NCBI GenBank assembly: GCA_030386875.1
Contig: CM059568.1
Coordinates: 11,270,316 to 11,334,315 of the forward strand
DNA: 64,000 bases
From: Morinoia aosen
Lineage: Eukaryota > Arthropoda > Malacostraca > Amphipoda > Talitridae
Direction: 5' to 3'
This document shows positions 1-11,500 of this stretch, in pieces. Positions within the stretch are counted from its first letter, which is position 1; each line of letters starts with the position of its first letter. The notes below the pieces were generated by a model that was not told where the DNA came from, did no database searches, and saw nothing but the letters and a program-made list of their open reading frames with translations. A program made the position numbers and the translations under genes.

Positions 1-1512
1 ACACGGAGAAATCCGAGAAACTCCTACAGGTTTGACTCCAGCTACTTTAGGATTCTCACTTTTGGCAAACTCAAAAGAGATAGGACAGATTTTTGGTTGA
101 CAGATTTTAACAATAAATAAATTGTTTAATCACTAATGCCTCTGGCTTTAAAATCTGAGTATTAGGTTCAAGAACTTCCGGTAATAAAGGTCGTGATTCC
201 TTACAGAGACTACGGGCAAGTAAACACGAGATCTACGGAATATCGTGAAAATATCAAGTGACTGCACTTCTGAAAGCAGTAAGAAAAAAACATAAAAATC
301 CTAAAATTCGAGGATATAAATCCTACTAAAAAATCCTGGTAGATCATTTGCAATAATAAAGGAATTAAGGAATAATATATATCCCCAATGATAAAAGGAA
401 AAGGAAAACCTAAGCGTTGATTATACAGGCGGAAAATACGCGAAGAAAGAAAACACGAAAGCATGAAGGTTCCGTGTGGCGATTTAGCCGGGCGGCTTAC
501 GCGTCGGCCTCAGCCAAAGCCGCCAGCAATTTGCACACACTTAAGATAGGCAGATAGTAGTGGGTGTTTTTGTTACAAGAATGCGATGAGTTAAATTAAA
601 TTTCATTGAAATGTTTCTCTATTGAAATAAAGGCGTTTACGTAAAGGTTTGCAAGGATATGGAATTAAGAAATGAAATTCCAAAAACTTAGCAAGCATAG
701 ACAGGAATACTTTTCGTAATTCAAACTACTGCAAGTCGGTTTGTAAAAAAAATAATAAATGCTACTATAACACATGCCTATGGTATTTATAGTCACAGAG
801 TAGTGACAAGAGACGGCGGTGTGAGGTTCCGCCATTAAACAAAGACGCTATCGACAACGAACGCCGGCAAATTTCGCCGCGTTCGTTCCAAGTATCGAGT
901 CACGAACGGAACCGCATGTACATACTACTATCCTAAAGAAAAGGAACGAACATGATTATGCTTTGATAATAAAATCATGACACGGAAATGCAATGCACAT
1001 CTGACGCAATATTTTACGCTAAATCATGCTGAGAAACAAAACAAAAACACTGAATGAAGACATGCTACATCAATTCCTGCGCATAACTACGTATCTTAAT
1101 AACACTGCACTGTCAACTATTAATCTTCACTGAACACGAAGAAAGAACACGATTATTTTCTAACGCTGATTACTCACGAGAACGAAGAAAGAACACGATT
1201 ATTTTCTAACACCTTTAAACTCACGAGAATTTGCTGTAACACCGCTAAGGTAGGACGCCAAAGTAAGAGTGGCTTTTTGAAAGAAGAGACGCGCAACTGC
1301 GCAGTGTTGCCACCAGAGGGCCTCTCTCTCGAAAAATGTCAAGTGTTATTTCTATTGTTTCATGCATTTACACAAAAACTTCAATGATTACGAATTAGAA
1401 GTAGAAAATAATTAATAATAAATTAGAGTAAGATTTTTAATGCTACTAATTAATTTATTTAAGTATGAATGGCAAATTTATAATTTTTACGCTTATGTAG
1501 CGGTATGCTACA
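1..1512 (-). repeat. LTR fragment of a gypsy-type element (LTR-Y), left end outside window
   Basis: The start matches the body of the LTRs described below (a block of the form acggagaaa...ctcctacag...ttgactc also occurs near 3,870 and 19,350). The right end is a canonical LTR edge, GCTACA at 1,507-1,512, preceded by the AT-rich block (ttaataataaatta) found just inside the G1 LTR edge at 8,400 and 15,630. Read on the minus strand it starts TGTAGC, like the other family members. No polypurine tract follows the edge, so this is an outer edge: either a solo LTR or the 5' LTR of a minus-strand element running off the window. The small ORFs here are not credible genes. Confidence 0.75.
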
Positions 1513-1609
1513 CACGCGTCATCAAGTTCTGGATCAATTGCGCAGGGTAGCTCATAGACATCATAACTATGCACTTATATTCATTTTTCTGAGGATAAAT
1601 TTGACTATC
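1513..1609. other. Short unassigned flank ending in the TSD of G3
   Basis: These 97 bp lie between the LTR-Y edge and the outer edge of the G3 3' LTR. No gene or repeat is visible. TATC at 1,606-1,609 recurs at 35,919-35,922 directly after the other outer edge of G3, so it reads as a 4-bp target-site duplication. This is one of the few stretches here that may be older genomic DNA. Confidence 0.55.
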
Positions 1610-1728
1610 TTTTACGTTTGATGGTTGGGTAGACTTTTACGATAATACCAACGATCAAAACGCAAATGAGCTCGAGAAGGATGTTTAAGATCACGCCAAC
1701 GAGAGGGTAATGACGACACGGTTGGGAC
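1610..1728 (-). repeat. G3 3' LTR, piece 1
   Basis: The sequence from ttttacgtttgatggttggg onward matches the inner edge of the intact G3 LTR at 34,170 onward and the G4 LTR end near 38,237 in reverse complement. It breaks off at 1,728, where LTR-X begins, and resumes at 16,055. GGAC at 1,725-1,728 is the TSD of LTR-X. Confidence 0.8.
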
Positions 1729-4700
1729 TGTTAAGATTGGTGGATATGGTTAGTTATTAACTTCCAATCTTAAACGTTTTTCTCCGACAGTGTTTTTCGA
1801 AATCGTAAGAGAGGGATAATAAGACAATTCAGGGGAGAACTCAGCTTGAATTTTGGTTTATTGAAGGAAGCCGGGATGACCGATGCCGTGCTTGATTTCG
1901 GACGATCTTCTCTTAGATGGGAAACTCCGTGCAGGCGAGATCCGGTGAGCGAGACGTTGGCAGGAGGTGCGAGTGCGTGTTGGGTGGAAGTAAATTTCAG
2001 GATACGGGCAAGTTAACAAGCCAGAGAATTAGGTATTTAGGAAATGCTTCAAGTCTTAATTTTTGAGCCGTGATTGATGATGGTCAATCAATTTTACTTG
2101 GTCTTGGAGTTAAGAATTATTACACACTGAAGACAATTGTCCGTAGTTGGAGCCGATGGATATTTAGCCAGTAAATTAGATAATTATACCAGGCTGAAAT
2201 CAGCTCCCAAAACCGAGGCAAATGCAAGGCAATAAGGTCGAGTTAAGAGTCCGACTCACGTCACAAATAAGCAATTTACGTGGTGTATCTCGATGGTTTA
2301 GTGAGAGATAATAAGCCACGTGAATTTAACTTGTAAAGCTCAAACCCAAGGAATGTGTGTTGTGGCGTTTGGTGCCGTCGAGGATCTGCAATAGTCGAAA
2401 ACGCTGAATGAGAAGGTTCTCGAAGAGGCATAAAGGAAAAATTCCACAACTGACAATCCCTACACTGCAATGGTAAATTTCCCATCACGGAGAAAACCCT
2501 GAACTTCTTTCATAGATTTAACTCAAAGCTATTAATTTCTTTACAGGCTCAGGAAGAAAATAGAAAGGTTACCAGCCGGCAATGGCTGTTCCTTTAAGCT
2601 TGAATTACAGTATAAGCATGATAGCAAGACTGGTGATTTTTAAAGCAGTAATAATCTGTTATTATATTTTTTTGAATTATGGAAAATACATGAGATTTAA
2701 GTACCATGATTCGAGGAATTTCACTGAAATACGAAACAGCTAAAAATTGCAAGAATGTGAATGCATAATTTTCGTACTCTATAATATATCTATATCCGTA
2801 CGAGAAAATAAAAAAGGCAGTCCTAAATTCATCCATATGTAAATCATACTGAAAAACACTGAGAGTATATCTAGTAGTAAAAAAAGGATATTCTAAACAT
2901 AATACAGTGAACGTAAAAAATGACATGACAACAGTCTACGCTCCGCCATTTTCCCCCCGAACGCCGGCAAATCCACCGCGCGTTCTCACGAAATAATCCA
3001 ATGAACGAATTGCAATATCATAATGACAGCTGCAAGTATATAGTTTTTGTAGTATGGAAGAAAGACGTGGTTAAACATCTATACTATACTCTTGACACAA
3101 GAAGTGACACGCTACTTTACGAAATCCTACGACTATTTACATGTTTATATATAGCACGATACTGACCAGATCCTTATACGTAAACACAATGCACGCTAAG
3201 AAATGGTACGATATGTTTGGATCTGACCGTGGGGTATAGCCAGTCCTAACAAACCTCGACAAGTATCTGAGAGAAAATCGTGAGAAGGATAATAAGGCAC
3301 TTTGGACTCAGCTTTTCGGGTATATATTGGAAGGAAGCCGGAGAGGACCGCCGAGTCTGGAACCACCGATGAACTTGGCTAGAAGAGGGTTTGCAGTCCG
3401 GGCAGTCGGAAGGCTCCTGGAGCAGTGCTGGAGTCGACAGTGTGTGTGTGGGTAGCAAAGGATTTACGAGCCCCAGTATATAGACTTTGAGGAAACCGTG
3501 ACGTTGTGAGTGATCGATTTTGATTGAGTTGAGGCCAGGCAGGGTGGCTCAAGTTGAGGCAATTCTTAGGTGAGTTAAGTAGCATTAAAAGCCCATGCCA
3601 GCGAGACAAAATGAGGCCCAAGGCCAAGTAAATTCTGGTTAGTCACGTCCAGTTAAGGTCGGGCCAAATTCAGTTTAGTTGAGGCAGAGCAAGGCGGCTC
3701 AAGTTGAGGTAAAACAAGGCCCAAGGGGAGGCTGTTGCGAGTGGTGTGTGGCGATGACGTTGAAGTCCTGCAAAGAGTCCAATAGCTGGATGAACAGTCC
3801 AAAAAGACATCAAGGACATTTCCACCACTGACAGTCCCACATCATTGTAATTAATAAAACTCCCACACAGCAGAATTCGAGAAATCCATAGATTTGACTC
3901 TAGTTAATTTCATTTGTTCTCTTTCTCGTCAAGCTCAAAAGTAGAGAGATAGGACAGAATCAATTAAGAAACTCTTATACAGCTGCTCTTGCTTTAAATA
4001 CAAGGCATAAAATTTAAGAATTTTTAGTAATACTTTTAGTGATTATCTAAGAGCATAATCGGGAATCAAATCCCTGGAACCATGGAAAAACACATGACTT
4101 AACAAGACATAGTTCATGAAGCCGAAGAAAAGAATTACAGCAATTAAGAATTTCATAGAAAGAAAATTAATGCTTCTTTATGTACTCTAGAATATCTCAA
4201 TAATTTGTACAAGAAATAACAGAGAAAAATTCTAAGGTTTCATGGATATAAATCCTACTAAAAATCACTGATAAATATCATTGGCAATACTAAAAAAATT
4301 AAGGAATAATCTCCAATATAAAAAGGAAACACTAAACGTTTTGCTTGCACAGAAGGGAAATCTGCACAACCCGAAAACATGAAAATCAGTGCAGCGATTA
4401 ACCCGGCGATCTCGAGCGTCGCCATTTGCAATAACTTGCGCGTTCACGAAGCATTTTTGTGCGAGAAGTACTCGTTTCGATGGCAGAGGTTAATATGTAT
4501 TTCTGCCGCAAAAATGAGAGAAATTCGATTTTAATTTGGTGATGGTGATTTATATTGAAATAAATGCGATTAACGCATGATTTAAGGAGTTATAAAAATG
4601 AAGAAAACTAAAAAAACTTTAGCAGGCATATAAATGAATAGTCTTCGTAATTTATAAACGTACGAAATTATTACAAGACATTTCCCAATTAATAATTCCA

Positions 4701-5767
4701 CGCTTAACACAATTAAGAAAATTACTGTACTTTATGTTGTAAAAAAGAAATTAAATCCCGCGTACAAAAGGTACGAATTTTAAATGACATGAGTCAGCAG
4801 CATTTGCCTTCGCCATTTTTGGAAAACAAAAGGCAACCGCGAACAACGACGCCAGCAGCTCTGTCGTGCTCTAACGGCCGTATTCGTAAACTGGTCTTGA
4901 AATAATATGGCAGTGTAAAATGTCGAACTTTGTTAGTGAGGCTAGAGGTCAACGTAGTTGAATATGATAGTAATAATAAAAAATTCGACAAGAAATGAAA
5001 CATAGACACGCAAATGTTTACGCTATTTCACGTTGAGGTAGCATTCGAAATACACATGCCCGTCTAAGAGCTTTAACACTATTTTTAAGTTCATTCTTAA
5101 TTAACGACGATGAACAAATCCTTAAGTTAATCAAACATGCACACAGGGAATTTACACTTGTATACATTACCAGGTTACTTCTTCTTATTTAAACACTAAT
5201 TTACTTCACTTACACGAACGCGGTATGCACGAACTAGTAAGGCACGACAGAATGTGATTCGAAAGGACGCCACGCGCGGTGCTGCCAGATTCAGAGGCTT
5301 GAAACACGAACATGTCAATCGTGACTTTTAATTTTTATGCTTTTTGCACAAAAACTTTAAGGATTACGAGTTAGAAAGAAAAGAAAGAAAGAAAGAAAAA
5401 ACTTTATTTCCAATAGAGATTGTACAATATTACAATGATTGGTTTTTAAATATCTTAAAATTAATACACTTAGATGATACACACACACGAGTATTGAAAA
5501 ACTCGTGTCACTAGTCGAAAATAAATGATTGAGGGCAATGTACTCCTAATCTTGCTTAATCTACATTTGACAATACATGTAATGATAATTATAAGAGATA
5601 ACGCAAATTCATGGACGATGCATTTTCATTGTGGGGTGAAAAAACTTTTGACAGTTTACATGTACATGACATAAAACTTCGCAATTATTGATGCCAGGAA
5701 ATAATATATGAATCGCTTGTTTCGGCAAATGTTCAAAAGTGTCATTTTAAGGAAGCATGAAAAAAAA

Positions 5768-5862
5768 AATATATAAATACAAATCCATATACATATATAT
5801 ACGTACATATATATATACATACATACATACACACACACATACAGATATATATATATATATGT
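5768..5862. repeat. (TA)n/(CA)n microsatellite in the L2a 3' region
   Basis: Alternating tata, tacata and acacac tracts. Similar tracts sit at the equivalent place in the second 3' unit (about 6,545-6,665) and in L2b (about 20,190-20,300). ORFs called across these tracts encode YIY/HTH repeats and are artefacts. Confidence 0.8.
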
Positions 5863-6164
5863 ACGCATAAGCATGAGGACCAAGAAGATTATAAGTTTTG
5901 TATTTCTAATTCAACAATTTTAACATAACGGTCGTTAGTTAATAAGCATTTTATTTAAATATAAATGGATGATCGTACAACAAATGTCTAGTTGGTACAT
6001 GAATGCTTTGCAATAATAAAGAGATGACGAGTTAGGTAATGTTACAAGTTGAGAGTGAACAGAAAATGACTATTATCTCTAGTAAAATGCTAGTTGTCAG
6101 TTTAGTACACACATATGTGCACACATACATGTAAATATATACACATATATGTACACATAAAAAA

Positions 6165-7030
6165 GAAAAAAAAATGGTTTATTTCCAATAGAGATGGTAC
6201 AAAAGTACCATCATTGGTTTTTAAAATATCTTAAAATTAATACACTTAGATGATACACACACACGAGTATTGAGAAACTCGTGTCACTAGTCAAAAGAAA
6301 TGATTGAGGGCAATGAACTCCTAATCTAGCTTAATCTACATCTGATAATACATGTAATGAAAATTGTAAGAGATAACACAATTTCATGGACGATGCATTT
6401 TCATTGTGGGGTGAAAACACTTTTGACAGTTTACATGTACATGACATAAGACTTCGCAATTCTTGACGCCAGGAAATAATATATGAAATCGCTTGTTTCG
6501 GTCAATGTTTACAAGTGTCATTTTGAGGAAGCATAAAAAAAAGAAAAATATATATAAATATATACCCACATACACACATATGTACATATACGTATGCATG
6601 TGTGTATATATCCATACACACACTCACACACATACACACACACACACATATATATACACGCGTTTTACGGCCATGTGTGTGCCCAGGTTACGAAAAACAC
6701 CGGTTTCGTTAACATGGACACACACGTGTGTACATATAAGCAAGAGGACCAAGAAGATTATAGGTTTTGTATTTCTGATTCAACAATTTTAACATAACGG
6801 TCATTAGTTAACAAGCATTTTATTTAAATATAAATGGATGATCGCACAACAAATGTATAGTTTTTACATGAATGCTTTACAATACTAAAGATATGACGAG
6901 TTAGGTAATGTTACAAGTTGAGAGTGCACTGAAAAAAAGACCATTATCTCTAGTAAAAATGCTAGTTGTCAGTCTAGTACACACATATATGCACGTATAC
7001 ATGTAAATATTTACACATACACATGCACAC
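6165..7030 (-). repeat. Second copy of the L2a 3'-terminal unit
   Basis: From 6,168 the sequence repeats the unit beginning at about 5,397 (tttatttccaatagagat...). It includes the same cgagtattga...ctcgtgtcactag block, the same ggaccaagaagattata block (near 6,747; first copy 5,878) and the same tgctagttgtcag block (near 6,960; first copy 6,089). The junction at 6,155-6,168 is an A-rich tract (aaaaaagaaaaaaaaa), which looks like the tail of the older copy. Confidence 0.7.
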
Positions 7031-7970
7031 ATATACCCACGCACATATTTACACCTGACTCGTAAGCATACGCAAATGCATTTCTATACATCGAGGCAAT
7101 ACATACGCATTCTACAGAGTGTCATACGCATAGCGTGGACACGTACACATTTACACAAGTAAGCATGTGCGCAAATATTAGCGTAAACTAGTCAGTATAA
7201 ACCAGAATTCCAATCGAGGGAAACGGAGAAAATATCTTTTATTATAGCATGAATTTTATAAAATTTCGTACTAAAAATAGTGGCACAAAACAGTCTACTT
7301 AAGTCAGAAACATGAAAACGATTGTGGGACGTGAATAAGAAAGAAAACCTTAATGTCCTATAATGGTTTCATATTAGAAAAAAAAAAATCACATTATCTT
7401 TGAAATATGGCGCAAATTGTCGTCAATTGATAAACAAACATAGGTATCACATTATTATAAGCATATAACTATAGGCCGAATAAGTATATTACTGCAGTAT
7501 AAATGGATGATCACACAACGAATTTATTTTTTTTTACATGGATGCTTTACAATTTCATATTAGAAAAAATACATTATCTTTGTAATATGGTGCAGAATGT
7601 CTGTAATTGATCAACACACACACACATAGGTACCATGACGGTCTAGTTTGATGCTTGCACAGAAACGGAGAGGAATGACATAAAATGCACCTTCGACTGG
7701 TTCATCTACTCTAGTGCACACAGTTGTACGTGCACATATACACACCCATATGCGCACATACACCTATATACGTACACACATATACAAGTAAGCATGTTTG
7801 CAAATGACAACGTATAGGCGGTCAAATCATAATACCTACGCATACTTCAAAACTGTTGTTTGATGTCTTGAATTATAACACAATGAGCGAGGGAGATTGT
7901 TCAGCAATGGAGATACCAGGTAAATGAGATTCGTCAGTACTCATTCAGTATGTTCTGTAACTAAGGATTA

Positions 7971-8378
7971 TTATTGAGACACAAGATGACGAGTTATTTT
8001 GGCTTTAAATTCTCTCGGTCTTTGAGGGACTTTAATACTCAGGGGAAGTTTGTTCCACAGTAAGGCGCCTGATATGGACAGAGCCTTCTGCCCTAAGTGA
8101 GATGAACGATAGTTGACTAAGACATTATTGTTTCTGTTCGGTTTTTGATTGGTTACAGTGGGTGGATGGAAACGCACTATCTCAGCATTGCTCTGAGGAA
8201 GATATAACGAGGAGAATACGTATTGGGCCTTCTGCATGAGGAGCCTTTCTTGGATAGGGATCCAGCCGAGTTTATTGAGGAGAGGGGTTACGTGATCACG
8301 TCTTTTGAAATTACCGTTGCATACCACCTTGGCTGCAAAATTCATGCATTTTTGTAAGTCCCTTTGAAGGTATTGAGG
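7971..8378 (-). pseudogene. C-terminal remnant of a CR1/L2-group reverse transcriptase (L2a)
   Basis: The ORF from 8,345 gives 124 residues, and the frame remains open toward the 5' truncation at 8,378. It carries the C-terminal signature of the CR1/L2/Rex group: a DHVTPLLNKLGWIPIQERL block, then LWNKLPLSIK and FKAKITRHL near the end. It lacks the catalytic reverse transcriptase palm and any endonuclease. It is almost identical to the remnant at 21,829-22,391. Clade placement within CR1/L2/Rex is uncertain. Confidence 0.8.
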
Positions 8379-8495
8379 TAGAAGTAGAAAATAATTAATA
8401 ATAAATTATAGTAAGATTTTTAATGCTAATAATTAATTTATTTAAGTGCGAATGGGAAAATTTATAATTCTTACGCTTTGTAGCGATATGCTACA

Positions 8496-8559
8496 TTACC
8501 CCCCAAGGCGCAGACCGAAAGGTCCACCCGCTGCAATCATTTGTAGCGGGCAGGAGTTT
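8496..8559 (-). promoter_or_regulatory. G1 polypurine tract plus two conserved hairpins
   Basis: Reading the minus strand 5' to 3': the pol stop TGA sits in the loop of a hairpin with arms CCGCT.CAA and TTG.AGCGG; next comes a small hairpin GACC-TTTC-GGTC; then the G-rich tract CCTTGGGGGGTAA abuts the LTR edge TGTAGC. The tract primes plus-strand DNA synthesis in LTR retrotransposons. The same order recurs at 22,809-22,862 (G3) and 28,880-28,926 (G2). Confidence 0.75.
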
Positions 8560-11500
8560 TGACAACGCGACCGTGCCGGGTTTGGCGGTCAGAAAATCTT
8601 ACTACGCGGGGAAGTTTCACCAATCGGGTCTGCAAATGTAAATCGGCAAGGGTTCTAGGAACACGAGTTACTGCAGCGGGCTCGTCTGGTCTATCCAGAC
8701 TTGTCGCTGTTTCAGTTAGAGGGCTAGAATTAGAATCTACGACAGGCTTAGAGATAGGGTTTGAATGTACAGGCACATAGAAAGGATTACACTCAAGTTG
8801 ACTAGGCAACAAGGCAGCCAACTGAGGAAGCTGAGATGGTAGATATGATCGAGTCTCAGTGGAAAGGGAATTCTGTCGAGAGAATGAAGGTTTAGAAGTT
8901 ACACTATGATCAGAAGTGTACGCGACTTTTAATCGATCAACGCTCACAGGGTCGCGTGAACCAGATCGTTCAAGGATGAAGTATTTGGGCGTGCGTTTGA
9001 GTATTTTGAATGGGCCATCATAAGGGCGCGTGAGTGTAGGTTTGATGGCGTCGTTTCGGACGTACACATGTGTGCAGTCTTTCAAAGCAGGATCCAGTTT
9101 GTCCTCAGTCTGAGGCATTCGCGGAGCCACATACTTGATTTGGCGCATGCAGTCTTTTAGACAGGTTACATATGCGGAACGGTCAGCGGATGAAAATTCA
9201 GGCAAAGGTTTTGGGTCAACAATGTCGCCGGGGAGACGAAGTGTTTGACCATAGAGCATCTCTGCTGCTGTGCATTGCTGATCCTGTCTATGTAAATTTC
9301 GGATGCTAAGTAGTACTACTGGAAGTCTGTCAGTCCAATCATTGCTGCAGTTTAGGCAACGTAATGCCGACTTTAAGTCTCTGTGGACTCTCTCAATAAG
9401 TCCATTTGACTGTGGATGATAAGCTGTAGTTGATGTATTTGCACACCCTAAGGCGGTGCTAAGCTCACTCCAAAATTTGGAGGTAAATTGTGATCCCCGG
9501 TCGTGTGTGACACTTAAGGGAACACCAAATCTAGAGATCCAGTTGGACATGAAAGCGCGCGCTACAGTCTCGGTTTGGGTATCAGGAAGAGGGACAGCCT
9601 CAACCCAACGTGTGAACCTATCAATGATGGTCAACAAATAAGAATGACCGCGCGATAAAGGCAAAGGACCCACCAAATCTAGGTGTACAGAGTCGAACTT
9701 GTGACCTGTGAATGCACAACTCTGCAGCGCTGCACGATTGTGTTTCACCACTTTACTACTCTGACATGCATGGCAATTTTGCACAATTTGCTTGACCTCC
9801 TTACGCATCGCTGGCCAGACGAAACGATCGGAAATCAAACGCAATGTACGGTTAATACCAGGATGAGAGAAGGAATGATAGTGGAGGACAGCTACTCTGC
9901 GGAGAGTCGCGGGAAGGCACAAACGAGAAAGTCGCTCAGCATCACGGTACACGCCGTCAACCAAGGTCAATTTCAGAGAGGAAGTGTTAGAAGGTTTGAG
10001 AAGGTCCTGAAGTTCAGGATCCTCCTTCTGAGCCTTGGAAATATTGCCGAAAGTGATTTCACCACTGGTTTGGACAGTATTTATGCGTGATAGACAATCA
10101 GCGACAGTATTGTCCAACCCTTTTATGAAACGGATGTCAGTGGTAAATTGGCTAATATATGACAGGTGTCGAGCTTCTCTTGGCGAATGCCGCTCAGAAG
10201 GCATCTTAATCGCTGAGGTCAGAGGTTTGTGATCTGTGTAGATCACAAACTCCCTTGCCTCTAGAGCATAGCGAAAGTGTCTCACAGACAGATAGATAGC
10301 AAGAAGTTCCCTACCGAACGCGCTATAAGCACGCTCAGTGGGCGACAGCTTTTTGGAAAAGAAGGCAAGAGGAGAGATGTTAGTACCTACTTGTTGTTGC
10401 AACACAGCACCTACGGCGGTACTGGATGCATCAACAACGAGGCTAAAATCAGCATTAGCAATAGGGTAGGATAATTCAGTCGCGGAAGCTAACTTGTGCT
10501 TTATTTCCTCAAAAGCTGTGCGCGCTTCTTCCGACCATTTTACCTCAATAGATTTTCCTTTTCGTTTCGGTTCGAGGAGGTCAGACAAGGGCGCTAAAGT
10601 TTGAGCACAGTTGCGTATGAAACGATGATAGAAGTTAACAGAACCTAGGAACCTTCTTAGTTCCTTCTGGGTCTGTGGAAGAGGAAAGTTTTTGATCACT
10701 TCTACTTTGGAAGGCAAAGGTTTTAGACCTAGGCTAGAGATTTCGTGACCTAGATAAATCAGTGATGACTTTCCGAGCTCACATTTTGCAGGATTTACGA
10801 GGAGTCCATTGTCGGACAATCTTTGAAAAACGACCCTAAGGTGGTCTTTGTGCAACTCCGGAGTTGTGGATGCCACTAGGATGTCGTCTAGATAGACATA
10901 GGCGAAAGTGAGGTCAGAGAAAATTTCAGCCATGTGCCTTTGGAACGTCTGAGGAGCGTTCCTCAAGCCGTATGGCATTTTTAGGAATTCAAAGAGACCA
11001 AACGGAGTGATTACCGCGGTCTTAGGTATAGCACTCTCATCAAGTGGAATTTGATGAAAGGCGTGCTGAAGGTCTATCTTTGAGAAAATTTGAGCTCCCT
11101 CTAAATTTGCACTGAAATCATGCAAGTAAGGAATAGGGTAGCGATCAGGTAAAGTAACGGCATTCAACCTGCGGAAATCCCCGCACGGTCTGAATTCACC
11201 GTTAGCCTTGGGCACTAGCAAAAGAGGGCTAGCCGTAGGACTTTTGGAACTGCGGATAATGCCATTGTCTTGCATGCGCGCAAATTCTTTCTTGGCTAAC
11301 GCCAATCGATCAGGCGGCAATCGCCTTGCACGGGAGTAGACCGGCGGACCTTGCGTCTCTATGAAGTGCTTTGTGCTGGTCTGCATTTTTGTAGAAACTA
11401 AGTTAGAATTTGTCAATGCAGGAAAATCTTTTAGTAATTGCTCAAACATGCACTCTTCCTTTAAGGTGATAGAGAAAGAATGCAAGACATTAGCTCTAGT

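Larger units (their letters stand above)
5377..8378 (-). mobile_element. L2a: 5'-truncated CR1/L2-group non-LTR element in the G1 LTR
   Basis: The insertion is flanked by TAGAA (5,372-5,376 and 8,379-8,383) and is absent from the other G1 LTR. On the minus strand it holds the last 130 or so codons of a reverse transcriptase ORF, a long non-coding 3' region rich in (TA)n and (CA)n, an AATAAAG motif (about 5,400-5,406) and a (TTTC)n tail at 5,377-5,395. Short tandem tails instead of poly(A) are typical of the CR1/L2 group. The 3' end occurs twice, at about 5,395-6,160 and 6,165-7,030, so it is either a dimer or one copy inserted into another. Confidence 0.8.
3214..8495 (-). repeat. G1 3' LTR, interrupted at 5,377-8,378
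   Basis: The LTR parts are 3,214-5,376 and 8,384-8,495, about 2,275 bp, against 2,276 bp for the 5' LTR. On the minus strand it begins with the self-complementary TGTAGCATATCGCTACA and ends in CCAAACA. The polypurine tract of G1 adjoins it at 8,496. The only large difference from the 5' LTR is the CR1/L2-type insertion 112 bp from the U3 edge. Confidence 0.9.

Noticed and set aside
6384-6797. ORFs encoding Tyr/Ile- and His/Thr-rich peptides
   Set aside because: They are translations of (TA)n and (CA)n microsatellites in the L2a 3' region.
8496-8536. Possible envelope gene downstream of pol
   Set aside because: Only about 40 bp separates the pol stop from the LTR in G1 and G2, so there is no room for env. 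These are not retrovirus-like in that respect.
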